Source of the DNA: Haladaptatus caseinilyticus
GTDB lineage: Archaea; Halobacteriota; Halobacteria; Halobacteriales; Haladaptataceae
Length of the DNA stretch: 64,000 nucleotides
Assembly: GCF_026248685.1 (NCBI RefSeq)
Contig: NZ_CP111038.1
Coordinates: 62,001-126,000, forward strand
Reading direction: 5' to 3'
Shown: positions 17,539 to 24,902 of the stretch, piece after piece
Layout: every line of letters starts with the position of its first letter
Numbering within the stretch: position 1 is the stretch's first letter
The notes under the pieces: model-generated
What the model was told of the DNA's origin: nothing
Seen by the model: only the letters and a program-made list of their open reading frames with translations
Databases searched by the model: none
Made by a program: the position numbers and the translations under genes

Positions 17539-18270
17539 ATGCGCGAATTTCGATTCACGGTTGAGTTTGATAGTGGAGCAGATCCTGTCGCAGATGTATT
17601 TCTCAATCATCCAAGTTTACAGGCAAAATCAATCTCAATTTCCGTCTCTACACACGGAATGTGGCGTGTTGACCGCATTACTGGGACTGATGACGGGATT
17701 ACAGCACTCACATCAGCACTTGTCGACGATCAGTATTGCCCCGAATGCGTTGGTGAACACGAAGAGTGTGACGCACAATGGGAGTACGAAATAATCAGTC
17801 GAGATACTGGTGGTGTATTTTTATATTCGTTTTTAGATACAGTTTCGTACTGTCATTCAATTCCATTTCTTGCGGCGACAGGCATGGGCAACGGATCGTT
17901 CTTCGATACATATCGTCACCAGGGCATCTACAATTGGCGCATCTTACTTCGAGAGCACCAACGCATTAGTGAGTTATTTGCGCAAGTCCAAGAGAACGTT
18001 CCATCAGGGGTGTCGATCACGCTCCAGCAATTGAAAGAGCCCACACGGTGGGGCAATGGGGCCAAGACGCTCGCGGATCTCCCCCGGAACCAACAACAGG
18101 CGATTGAGACTGCTCATCAATTGGGATATTATGCAACTCCGCGCTCTGTAACGCTTGAAGACATCGCGACTGAACTCGAAATTCCTCGATCAACGCTTCG
18201 CTATCGTCTTCGCAGTGCTGAGGAGTGGGTTATGGATAGTTTTGTAGCCCAGCATCGCCTTTCGGAGTAG
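17539..18270 (+). CDS. Bat-type HTH_10 transcriptional regulator
   Basis: 243 residues from ATG 17539. The N-terminal part is beta-rich with a CPECVGEHEEC cysteine cluster that may bind metal. The C-terminus (residues about 180-235) is the bacterio-opsin-activator-type HTH: QQQAIETAHQLGYYATPRSV then LEDIATELEIPRSTLRYRLR and the SAEEWVMDSF helix. Such haloarchaeal regulators sense a signal by the N-terminal domain and bind promoters by the HTH. Divergent from the acetyltransferase gene, which it may control. Confidence 0.8.
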   Translation: MREFRFTVEFDSGADPVADVFLNHPSLQAKSISISVSTHGMWRVDRITGTDDGITALTSALVDDQYCPECVGEHEECDAQWEYEIISRDTGGVFLYSFLDTVSYCHSIPFLAATGMGNGSFFDTYRHQGIYNWRILLREHQRISELFAQVQENVPSGVSITLQQLKEPTRWGNGAKTLADLPRNQQQAIETAHQLGYYATPRSVTLEDIATELEIPRSTLRYRLRSAEEWVMDSFVAQHRLSE

Positions 18271-18305
18271 AAAACAACACCAGAATCATCTAGCGCTCGA
18301 AGATG

Positions 18306-18386
18306 GCACCTGTCAGTCGGTGCATCCGCGCTTTCCGTGAGCGTTCGCTGGTCGGTGATATCCGAGAACGTCACTTGGCGTGACAT
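18306..18386 (-). pseudogene. SprT-like N-terminal stub (copy C)
   Basis: Begins MSRQVTFSDITDQRTLTESA, clearly the same N-terminus as copy A (MFSDITNQRTLTEST), but diverges after about 26 residues. It sits 21 bases after the intact SWIM gene at 18408-18791, showing the ancestral SWIM-SprT order. The rest of the protease is absent, deleted next to the 3' end of the HTH regulator. Confidence 0.55.
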
Positions 18387-18407
18387 AAATGAAAAGAGTG
18401 AACGGGA

Positions 18408-18791
18408 TTAGTTCGGCAGTTCTTTGCGACCCGCACGAACGCACGGCCAGCATGGGAAGTCACCGAGGCCGTCACAGTCGCAGTCTTCGGGTTCGTCTTC
18501 GTCTTCCGAGGGGAAGGCCTCAAGCGTCCCATCGTCGGTTGCGTTCTCGACTGCAGCCATATGCTTGCAGTAGGCGTTGCGATGGACGTGATGCGGGCAG
18601 GTACAGGCCATCAGTTCCTCGGTCACGTCGTCGATGGAGACCACGTATTGGTGGTCTGCGGGGTTCTCGTGGCTCTCATTGGTGACGTCGATGAGTCCGG
18701 GGGCATCGACGTCGAAGGAGAACTGTTCCCATTGTGCGCGTTTCTGTGCCGTCTCGTCAGCTTCAAGGGCTGCGGATTGCTTTGTACTCAT
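18408..18791 (-). CDS. SWIM zinc-finger protein, intact copy
   Basis: 127 residues and the best-preserved SWIM protein here. N-terminal half: KRAQWEQFSFDVDAPGLIDV, a small beta domain. Middle: SWIM finger CTCPHHVHRNAYCKHMAAV (CxCxnCxH). C-terminus: DCDCDGLGDFPCWPCVRAGR, a second Cys cluster with two CxC/CxxC pairs that may bind another zinc. A GC-rich hairpin lies about 30 bases before the ATG, and a tandem operator repeat further upstream is shared with the divergent winged-helix gene. Downstream is the stub of its SprT-like partner. SWIM domains bind nucleic acids or proteins; the partner suggests DNA repair, but this is inference. Confidence 0.78.
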   Translation of the reverse strand: MSTKQSAALEADETAQKRAQWEQFSFDVDAPGLIDVTNESHENPADHQYVVSIDDVTEELMACTCPHHVHRNAYCKHMAAVENATDDGTLEAFPSEDEDEPEDCDCDGLGDFPCWPCVRAGRKELPN

Positions 18792-18820
18792 GGTCTTCTA
18801 GCACGTTTCGGAAGACCGGT

Positions 18821-18842
18821 GCCGGGTGCTGGAACACCCGGC
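18821..18842 (-). promoter_or_regulatory. Leader hairpin upstream of the SWIM gene
   Basis: Perfect 8-base inverted repeat GCCGGGTG / CACCCGGC with a 6-base loop, 30 bases before the SWIM start on the minus strand. It resembles the GC-rich leader hairpins at 54-61 kb, two of which also precede SWIM-cassette genes. Likely in the 5' untranslated RNA. Confidence 0.5.
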
Positions 18843-18884
18843 GCGTTTCTACACACGCCCGAGGGCACCGTTCTTCCTACCATA

Positions 18885-18941
18885 TCCCATGTGGGAGTCG
18901 GTATTAAAGATTTCGGTGTCCTACGTAGGAGTTGGTATTAA
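18885..18941. promoter_or_regulatory. Tandem promoter/operator repeats between SWIM and winged-helix genes
   Basis: Two 23-base direct repeats at 18885-18907 and 18919-18941, 34 bases apart, each made of a palindrome (TCCCATGTGGGA, TCCTACGTAGGA) followed by AGTYGGTATTAA, which includes a TATA-like box. The second palindrome is perfect. The likely regulator is the small winged-helix protein encoded 26 bases downstream. Confidence 0.55.
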
Positions 18942-18966
18942 GTAGATGGCTGCAATACTATGGACT

Positions 18967-19212
18967 ATGACTGAAAACGAAAGTGAACGCGACGAGCAGG
19001 GACGATTTGTGGAGCAAACGAGTGATGAGGATATTGTTCGCGTGATTCGTGAGTCCGAGTTTCCAGCAGTGACTGCTCGGTGGGTCGCAGATACGGTTAG
19101 GATGAAACGACGCCCAGTGCATCAGCGGCTCGAGGAGTTGCATGAGCAGGGTGCGTTAGAACGCGGGAAATTGAGCCCGCGGGTGGTTATCTGGTGGATT
19201 CCAGGAGGGTAG
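18967..19212 (+). CDS. Small winged-helix DNA-binding protein
   Basis: 81 residues from ATG 18967. An acidic N-terminus (MTENESERDEQGRF) leads into a compact winged helix (FPAVTARWVADTVRMKRRPV, then HQRLEELHEQGALERGKL) with a basic wing ending in VVIWWIPGG. Size and position suggest a local repressor acting on the tandem palindromes just upstream and controlling itself and the divergent SWIM gene. Confidence 0.65.
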   Translation: MTENESERDEQGRFVEQTSDEDIVRVIRESEFPAVTARWVADTVRMKRRPVHQRLEELHEQGALERGKLSPRVVIWWIPGG

Positions 19213-19403
19213 AAAGTATATTACGTGCTTCTCATGAGAACTGTCATCAGACCATGGTTTACATCGTAGGAGTGATTATCTGGTATCATTGTATCCTGCT
19301 GTTGGCTTTGGGGCGGGTCACCCGCCTAGTCTCTCAGGGTGGGGAAGAGAATGGTGTTAAAGTCGAGTAAATATTACTGGGTAGGGATGTCTACACAGCG
19401 GTA
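19213..19403. other. Short noncoding gap with a GC-rich palindrome
   Basis: Contains GGCGGGT-C-ACCCGCC at 19312-19326, a perfect palindrome-like hairpin, before the DUF5677 gene. It could be an operator of that gene. Nothing else seen. Confidence 0.35.
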
Positions 19404-20513
19404 ATGAGCGAGAAGGAAACTGAAATCGATGATTGGTACATCACCGCCACAAAAGGAGTAATGGAACGCGTCGTCAAAGAAGTCGAATCCTACGACGGCG
19501 AGATTGATGACGAAGCCGAGGAGGAGATTCTTGACATAGGAGTTGACGTCCTCCTCGACGAGCTAGCGCGTAAGTACGACAAGGCAATCAAGGAGGAGAA
19601 GAGCAACCGCGACCAGATGGAAGAGAGCATCCGGGGCACGTGGGAGCACGCACTCGACTTCCTCGACTTCTTCATCCTCGTCAACCAGAAGTCGCGTCGA
19701 CTCATCGAGCAGGTCTCAGGTGTGGACGAGAAGGACGAAGACTATCAGTTCGACGCCCTGATGAGACTTCACGTTCGCGCGTTGCGGGTGAGTCGGGAAG
19801 TCGCGGCATTACTCCGGGCAGGATTCGCCGACGGGGCGATGGCCCGATGGCGAACCCTGCACGAGATCGCGGCCGTCGCCACGATCATCGCCGAAGAAGG
19901 CGAGGTGGCGGGCGAGCGGTATCTGAAGTTCAAGACCGCAAAGGACTTATTCCGGGTCAAGAACAACTACGACGACTACTTCGAGAAGCTCGGGTTCGAC
20001 GAGATTCCCGAGGAAGACGTTGAGGAGTTAGAGGCGCAGACCGAGGAACTCATTGACAAGTTCGGCGAGGACTTTGATAATTTCAACGGATGGGCGACAG
20101 CGTTCGTGGAGGGTGGTGGCGGGGTGACGATTACGGACTTGATCGAGGAAGCCGAACTGGAGGAGTATCTGCCATTCTACGCGCTGGCGTGCGATTCCAT
20201 CCACGCGGGGTCGAAGGGGACCCTGTTCCAGATGGGTTTGCACGAGGCCGAGATGGGTGGCGAGGAAGAGGTGTTGCTGGCTGGGCGCTCAGACATCGGG
20301 TTCACCGATCCGGCGCAGTTAACCGCGATCATGCTCCGGGAGACAACCGAGGCATTGCGGGCGTTGGTTCCGGATGAGAACTGGCAGGCGCACTGGGAGA
20401 TGTACTTTCGGGCGATGGACGTGTTAGTAGACGAGATCGCCGATGCGTTCTGGCACGTCGATCAACTGCTCTCCGGGATGCGGGGGGCGGGCGTCCGACC
20501 GGATGTGGCGTGA
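19404..20513 (+). CDS. DUF5677-family helical protein
   Basis: 369 residues, largely alpha-helical and strongly acidic. The region around residues 130-160 (RVSREVAALLRAGFADGAMA, then RWRTLHEIAAVATII) carries the R-x-L-x-E motif of DUF5677 proteins, and a later SIHAGSKGT segment matches the conserved His region. Family members are common in defence and mobile islands and are thought to resemble HEPN nucleases, but no activity is established here. It opens the defence island. Higher GC than its right-hand neighbours suggests separate acquisition. Confidence 0.75.
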   Translation: MSEKETEIDDWYITATKGVMERVVKEVESYDGEIDDEAEEEILDIGVDVLLDELARKYDKAIKEEKSNRDQMEESIRGTWEHALDFLDFFILVNQKSRRLIEQVSGVDEKDEDYQFDALMRLHVRALRVSREVAALLRAGFADGAMARWRTLHEIAAVATIIAEEGEVAGERYLKFKTAKDLFRVKNNYDDYFEKLGFDEIPEEDVEELEAQTEELIDKFGEDFDNFNGWATAFVEGGGGVTITDLIEEAELEEYLPFYALACDSIHAGSKGTLFQMGLHEAEMGGEEEVLLAGRSDIGFTDPAQLTAIMLRETTEALRALVPDENWQAHWEMYFRAMDVLVDEIADAFWHVDQLLSGMRGAGVRPDVA

Positions 20514-20553
20514 TGGTCATTTATGTTCTGATTAGTTTTGAGAGGATTAGAAG

Positions 20554-21741
20554 CTAAGAAGTGAATGGGCCGTATGCTTTGGTTTGTGTCTCGAATGCAG
20601 TGATATGATATCGAAATGAATCATTCAAGATTTGTATCCCAACCTTGATTTCGTGATTTCCGTCCTTCTTAAACGTGTAGTCAAACTTGATGGGGATTTT
20701 CGTATCCAAACTGTCTTTCCGGGGGGCGGGGCAACCGTCCCCGTCTGCGGGATAAACTTCTACTACCTTTTCATCAACCATCGCGTACGAATACCACTTC
20801 AGTTCACTTGGCAATGTTCCAAATACATCTTTCAAGGTTGAATCACTGATAAATTCTATCTCCAGCTCAATCGGAACTGGCTTTTCAATGTGTACGGATG
20901 TTGGAACAAATGGGGACGCTCGTAATTGGGCAAATCCATCTCCACGCCAATCGGACCAGCCGAATCCAACCTCGTCAAGGTAATCTACAGAATCGAATTT
21001 TTCGAAAGAAGGGGCATCTTCAGGATCAACACCGCGCTTATAGAGTTCTCTTGGAAGCCGCTGGCTATACAACGATCCGTCGTGTGTTTCAAATTGGTAA
21101 ATGTCTATTAACTCAGCAGTAGATACGGTTGAGTAGTCGTCAGGGAAGGTGTCAGAATAAATATTACCAAGAAATCCAACAATATTCTGATACGATTCTT
21201 CGTACAAAATCTCCACAAGTCGGCTGGTTACTTGTTTTACTTGATCAAGTATTTTGAGAGGATGATCATCGTAACCCAACTCAAAATGCGGACTTACTTC
21301 GTGGGCAAAATCATTTCTTATTCCTCTCACGTCGTTCATCTCCGCATTTAGTGACCCAGTGATTATATTGAGTTCTGCCATCATTTTTTGTCTGTCAAAT
21401 TGTCTCATACCCTCCATGATAGAACGCATCTCTTCTTGACCATTTGCTGGATCGAAATGTCGGAAAAGAATTCTTACTGAGAGATACTCCACAACGGCAT
21501 GAGATAGAAGAACAAAATGGCTATATGAGCGGTGACTATCCCAGAATAATTCCTCGCGCTTATTAAATAAAAAAGATTCGCGCGCATCGTGCCACGTCAA
21601 GATGTCTCTTCTAGCAGCCTCATATAACTGCTCGTATGAAAATAAGTACCGAATATGATCAAATCCTTCAAAATACCTTGCAAGATCAGTGGCATCATCT
21701 CTAATCATTGCCTTTGCCGCCTCAACTTCGTCGTGAGACAT
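20554..21741 (-). CDS. HEPN-motif protein of unknown family, putative defence RNase
   Basis: 395 residues. The N-terminal 200 residues are helical and include R142-N-D-F-A-H147, the RxxxxH motif of HEPN ribonucleases, in the usual setting (RGIRNDFAHE). The C-terminal half is beta-rich (VPIELEIEFISDS, PIKFDYTFKKDGNHEIKVG) and may sense a ligand or partner. The gene is AT-richer than its left neighbour, and converges with DUF5677. No antitoxin gene is adjacent, so it may be a stand-alone abortive-infection effector. The HEPN call rests on the motif and helical context. Confidence 0.55.
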   Translation of the reverse strand: MSHDEVEAAKAMIRDDATDLARYFEGFDHIRYLFSYEQLYEAARRDILTWHDARESFLFNKREELFWDSHRSYSHFVLLSHAVVEYLSVRILFRHFDPANGQEEMRSIMEGMRQFDRQKMMAELNIITGSLNAEMNDVRGIRNDFAHEVSPHFELGYDDHPLKILDQVKQVTSRLVEILYEESYQNIVGFLGNIYSDTFPDDYSTVSTAELIDIYQFETHDGSLYSQRLPRELYKRGVDPEDAPSFEKFDSVDYLDEVGFGWSDWRGDGFAQLRASPFVPTSVHIEKPVPIELEIEFISDSTLKDVFGTLPSELKWYSYAMVDEKVVEVYPADGDGCPAPRKDSLDTKIPIKFDYTFKKDGNHEIKVGIQILNDSFRYHITAFETQTKAYGPFTS

Positions 21742-21798
21742 TATTTGTGTATTTCACTTGGAATATATAAAAGTAGCCAACAGAGATTTGATTGACCT

Positions 21799-21858
21799 CA
21801 TCTGTACGGCCTAACTGACGAAGAAATCAGGATTGTGGAAGAAGCAATCGATAAGTAG
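21799..21858 (+). pseudogene. C-terminal scar of a type IIG/ISP-like DNA methylase
   Basis: Twenty in-frame codons before TAG at 21856-21858 read HLYGLTDEEIRIVEEAIDK. A terminal LYGLTxEEIxIVEEA is characteristic of large restriction-modification methylases. Upstream the frame is closed within a few codons, so only the last residues survive, a scar of a deleted or replaced restriction system. Confidence 0.5.
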
Positions 21859-21973
21859 AACGGTCAAAATTGATGGTTAAGAGAATTTGAATGAATCATT
21901 TTATCTACAGTACAATCTTGTCTTATTCAACGATAGAAGGACTGGAGTTGTGATTTTTACTGCAGGCCGGAAG

Positions 21974-22222
21974 TTACTGGGATCCAGGCACCAAGTCGCG
22001 ATGCCGGAACCAGACATCGATTTCCTCGCCATCGGTTTCGATGCGGTAACTGTAGGAGTCTAGTTCCCGCCCAGTCTCGTCTCCGAGAGTGTCCTGCAGG
22101 ACGTCCGTGATGGTGCCTTCTTTCCCGTGGTGTTCGCCATCGGGATCAGTCTCTGAGACGTAGACCTGTACGTCGTCGCCTGGTTGGTAGGGGTCGCTCG
22201 CTGGTTGGGGCACGTCCTCCAT
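21974..22222 (-). CDS. Small acidic beta-rich haloarchaeal protein
   Basis: 82 residues from ATG 22222. The sequence (YQPGDDVQVYVSETDPDGEH, HGKEGTITDVL, then YSYRIETDGEEIDVWFRHRD) has the look of an SH3/KOW-like small barrel. Its GC content is higher than the flanking AT-rich DNA. I cannot name a function; similar short proteins are frequent in haloarchaeal genomes. Confidence 0.6.
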   Translation of the reverse strand: MEDVPQPASDPYQPGDDVQVYVSETDPDGEHHGKEGTITDVLQDTLGDETGRELDSYSYRIETDGEEIDVWFRHRDLVPGSQ

Positions 22223-22516
22223 CGATACTCGGTATTCTGTGTGGTGAGTTTTTATCGGTATCGGACATGTGTAGAACACCAAAAAGTCGATTCGCAACCG
22301 TTCCGATACTCTGAAAACAAGTATTAGAAACAATACCGATGATAATCCTGTCGAGAATCAAATCACCCGAACGTAAAAGACCGGATTTGGCTAATTTCCT
22401 TTCTAACGCTGTGTAATCCTGATTTAGGAGCAAAGAAAATATACACTAAGTAGGCAGTTCACTTTCACTGTGCTATGCAAACACTTTATTTGTAGCAGTT
22501 ACTGAGGTATCTAGTA

Positions 22517-22957
22517 ATGTCATTCGATTCAAATGACTTTCGACTGAGCGCAGATCGAAGCGGCTACGACCTATTTATCTCCCACTCATGGGAATATGAT
22601 GAAGACTACGAAGGGCTCATCGAGTTGCTCAAGGACAAAAATCACTTCTCTTTTCGAAACTACTCGGTAACGGAAGAGGAACGAGTTGAGGGGAAGTCCG
22701 ATGCAGCACTCGAACGCCATATTAAGAACAAACAGATCAAGCCCGCATCGGTCGTGATTGTGATCGCAGGGATGTACTCTTCATACAGTGATTGGATTGG
22801 TAAAGAAGTACGAATCGCAGAGGATCTTGATAAGCCAATTCTAAGCGTTAGACCGTGGGGTGCTGAGCGAACATCCTATATCGCAGATAAGGCCGACGCA
22901 AAGGTAAACTGGAACAAAGATAGTATCGTTAGCGAGATTCGAAACCTTGCACCATAA
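22517..22957 (+). CDS. TIR-like (DUF1863/MTH538, ThsB-type) sensor protein
   Basis: 146 residues forming one TIR-like domain: first strand DLFISHSWEYD (residues 18-28), a VVIVIAGMYSSYSDWIGKEV segment (79-98) with the conserved S...S-x-W and Glu97 at the catalytic position, and DKPILSVRPWG (105-115). This is the MTH538-like TIR class used by Thoeris ThsB to make an NAD-derived signal on infection. It ends 3 bases before a membrane-protein gene, so the two form an operon. No ThsA (SIR2/SLOG or macro) gene is present, which suggests the membrane protein is the effector. Role as a sensor is inferred from family and pairing. Confidence 0.78.
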   Translation: MSFDSNDFRLSADRSGYDLFISHSWEYDEDYEGLIELLKDKNHFSFRNYSVTEEERVEGKSDAALERHIKNKQIKPASVVIVIAGMYSSYSDWIGKEVRIAEDLDKPILSVRPWGAERTSYIADKADAKVNWNKDSIVSEIRNLAP

Positions 22958-22960
22958 CGA

Positions 22961-23593
22961 ATGGCGGAATCGAGTGAGCAACAGCAAGATCGTAGTCATG
23001 ATACAGAAGTAGAGGCAGCCAACGAAAACAGAGACCCGAACACTGTACTCGAACTCTGGAAGCAGTATGAGCAAACAGCGCGTGACGTGAGTAATCGAAG
23101 GCTCAAGAACAACCGTTTCTACCAGCGTCTTCTCGGAGCGACCGTTGCGGGGGTTGGTGTCGCTGCGAAGTTCAATGCAATCGGACCGTTTGTATACGTT
23201 GTTGTTGGCCTGATCGGTGTTGCAATCTCTCTTCTATGGATGATGCACATTGTTTCGTATAAACAGCTGAACAGCGGGAAGTACGATGTTTTGCATGACC
23301 TGGAATCTGAGCTACCGTATCAACCGTTTAGCCAGGAGTGGAAGAAGCTCGACCGTGGTCGAGACCCAACGACGTTCATTACACACACGAGCGTTGAAAT
23401 CTGGTGGCCGAGAGTCGCACTCTGGGTATTCGGAGGAATGGTACTCTACGGTGGAATCCAGAAGCTGCAAACTGGAGGATCTGCTTCTTGGTTGCTTGGA
23501 GTATGGACGGGATTGATGCTGATTTACTGGTGGGCAGCGTTTCGTGGGAGAAAACCGTTCAAGGCAATTGGGAAATGCTGGAAGCAGCGTTAA
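22961..23593 (+). CDS. RipA-like four-helix membrane protein, putative TIR effector
   Basis: 210 residues. A polar N-terminus is followed by LELWKQYEQTARDVSNRRLK and NNRFYQRLLGA, the signature I associate with the RipA-family octameric membrane proteins, then two transmembrane helices (about residues 60-80 and 85-105), a soluble segment, and two more helices (about 150-170 and 175-195). It is the second gene of the TIR operon, 3 bases downstream. A pore-forming or membrane-disrupting effector triggered by a TIR-made nucleotide signal is a reasonable inference. Confidence 0.65.
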   Translation: MAESSEQQQDRSHDTEVEAANENRDPNTVLELWKQYEQTARDVSNRRLKNNRFYQRLLGATVAGVGVAAKFNAIGPFVYVVVGLIGVAISLLWMMHIVSYKQLNSGKYDVLHDLESELPYQPFSQEWKKLDRGRDPTTFITHTSVEIWWPRVALWVFGGMVLYGGIQKLQTGGSASWLLGVWTGLMLIYWWAAFRGRKPFKAIGKCWKQR

Positions 23594-23682
23594 ACCGACG
23601 AATAGTGTTGATAGTCATTAGATCATTTCCAATAGCGTCCGACTCCCGTGCAGACAGCCGAAGCAACCGATGTAGTCGAAAA

Positions 23683-24738
23683 TCAGCCTTCGAGCACGAG
23701 CTCTTCTACGAAGTTGATCCACTGGTCATGATCCAGTTCATCTCCAGGAACACATCTGATTTGGAGTCGAGTTCGGTTCCCATGAATTTCTGTGTCTAAT
23801 CCGACTCGCTCACTATCCCCAATCAGATTGGCAGCCGCCTCAAGCAGGTTCTGTTCGTCTTCGAATAGAAAGTCGTAGATATCGATCTGCACCGATTGGG
23901 CCCAAGTTCGTAAGAGCACTCGATTTGTCCCGTCCATTCGGAAGGCAATGTAGAGTTTTTGTGTCCAACTTGGACCGTCTAAGCCTCTTACTTCGCTCAT
24001 TATTTCGACCAGCTGTTGTACAAGTACAGCCGTATCCTCATTTGTCCGCTCTTCAAGATGCCAGCGCTTGCCATCTACTTTCCATGGCGTGTCCGAGGGT
24101 GTGTCTCCTGTTTCGAACTTCGCTAAATCAGAGGTCGGCACGAGAGTTTTCGAGTCGAGATACAGGCTATTCGTCCCATCCTTGAACAGCGAAAACTGAA
24201 CAATATTAGCATCGATTCCCTGTTCTCGCAACCATAATACGACACTGCCGATCCGTTCGTGAACCCGATTCCCAACAAGAAAAATACGTTGAGTCGCGTT
24301 GAGCTCGTAATCATCGTCACAGAATTCTTCGAGCGTTTCAGCAAAGGTTGCACCTTCGCCATGGAGATCCATACCCCACTCGGACTGGAGAAACATCTCA
24401 AACTGTTGTTTGATATCGTCGTACGACCAGCGAGAAACGTATGAGACGTACTTTAGAGCCTGAAAGTCGACCGACCCGCGTAGAGCGCCGCGTTTGAGCT
24501 CAATGACGACAAGATTCCCTGCACGGTCGATCGCAAGAATATCGATTCCATCATTGAGATCTGCGACGCCAACTTCACGACCGATCACAAGGAAATCTTC
24601 ACCCAGTATTTCGGCTGTATTGTCGATTACCCATTCACGAAGGTCGTCCTCACTGAGCTGCTCCGTGCTTAATTCGGTCGCAGTGAGTTCGGTTGCTTCT
24701 CTCCCCTCTATTCTGAGCATATTGGATGAATACACCAA
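23683..24738 (-). CDS. NucS-like PD-(D/E)xK nuclease domain protein
   Basis: 351 residues (start at 24738 or at the second Met, 24720). The N-terminal part has LREWVIDNTAEILGEDFLVI, then GIDILAIDRAGNLVVIELKRG, i.e. the D...E-x-K catalytic core of the NucS/DUF91 endonuclease fold, followed by ALKYVSYVS. The C-terminal 200 residues contain alternating strands of unknown function. NucS cleaves mismatched or branched DNA; members in defence islands may restrict foreign DNA. It converges with the TIR operon and is divergent from the PLD-SNF2 gene, so it may belong with the latter. Confidence 0.75.
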   Translation of the reverse strand: MVYSSNMLRIEGREATELTATELSTEQLSEDDLREWVIDNTAEILGEDFLVIGREVGVADLNDGIDILAIDRAGNLVVIELKRGALRGSVDFQALKYVSYVSRWSYDDIKQQFEMFLQSEWGMDLHGEGATFAETLEEFCDDDYELNATQRIFLVGNRVHERIGSVVLWLREQGIDANIVQFSLFKDGTNSLYLDSKTLVPTSDLAKFETGDTPSDTPWKVDGKRWHLEERTNEDTAVLVQQLVEIMSEVRGLDGPSWTQKLYIAFRMDGTNRVLLRTWAQSVQIDIYDFLFEDEQNLLEAAANLIGDSERVGLDTEIHGNRTRLQIRCVPGDELDHDQWINFVEELVLEG

Positions 24739-24902
24739 ATCGTCTTAAAATCTGATTAAAGTAGTCGACGAATGAATTAGATTATTATTAGTTCTCAACC
24801 TTACTCTGCTCTCCAGAATAATAGTAGAGAATTTATTTTCAGCTCATTGCGGTGGAGTCACGTACAAAACGTTAACTCATATGATGAGACACATAGTATC
24901 AA

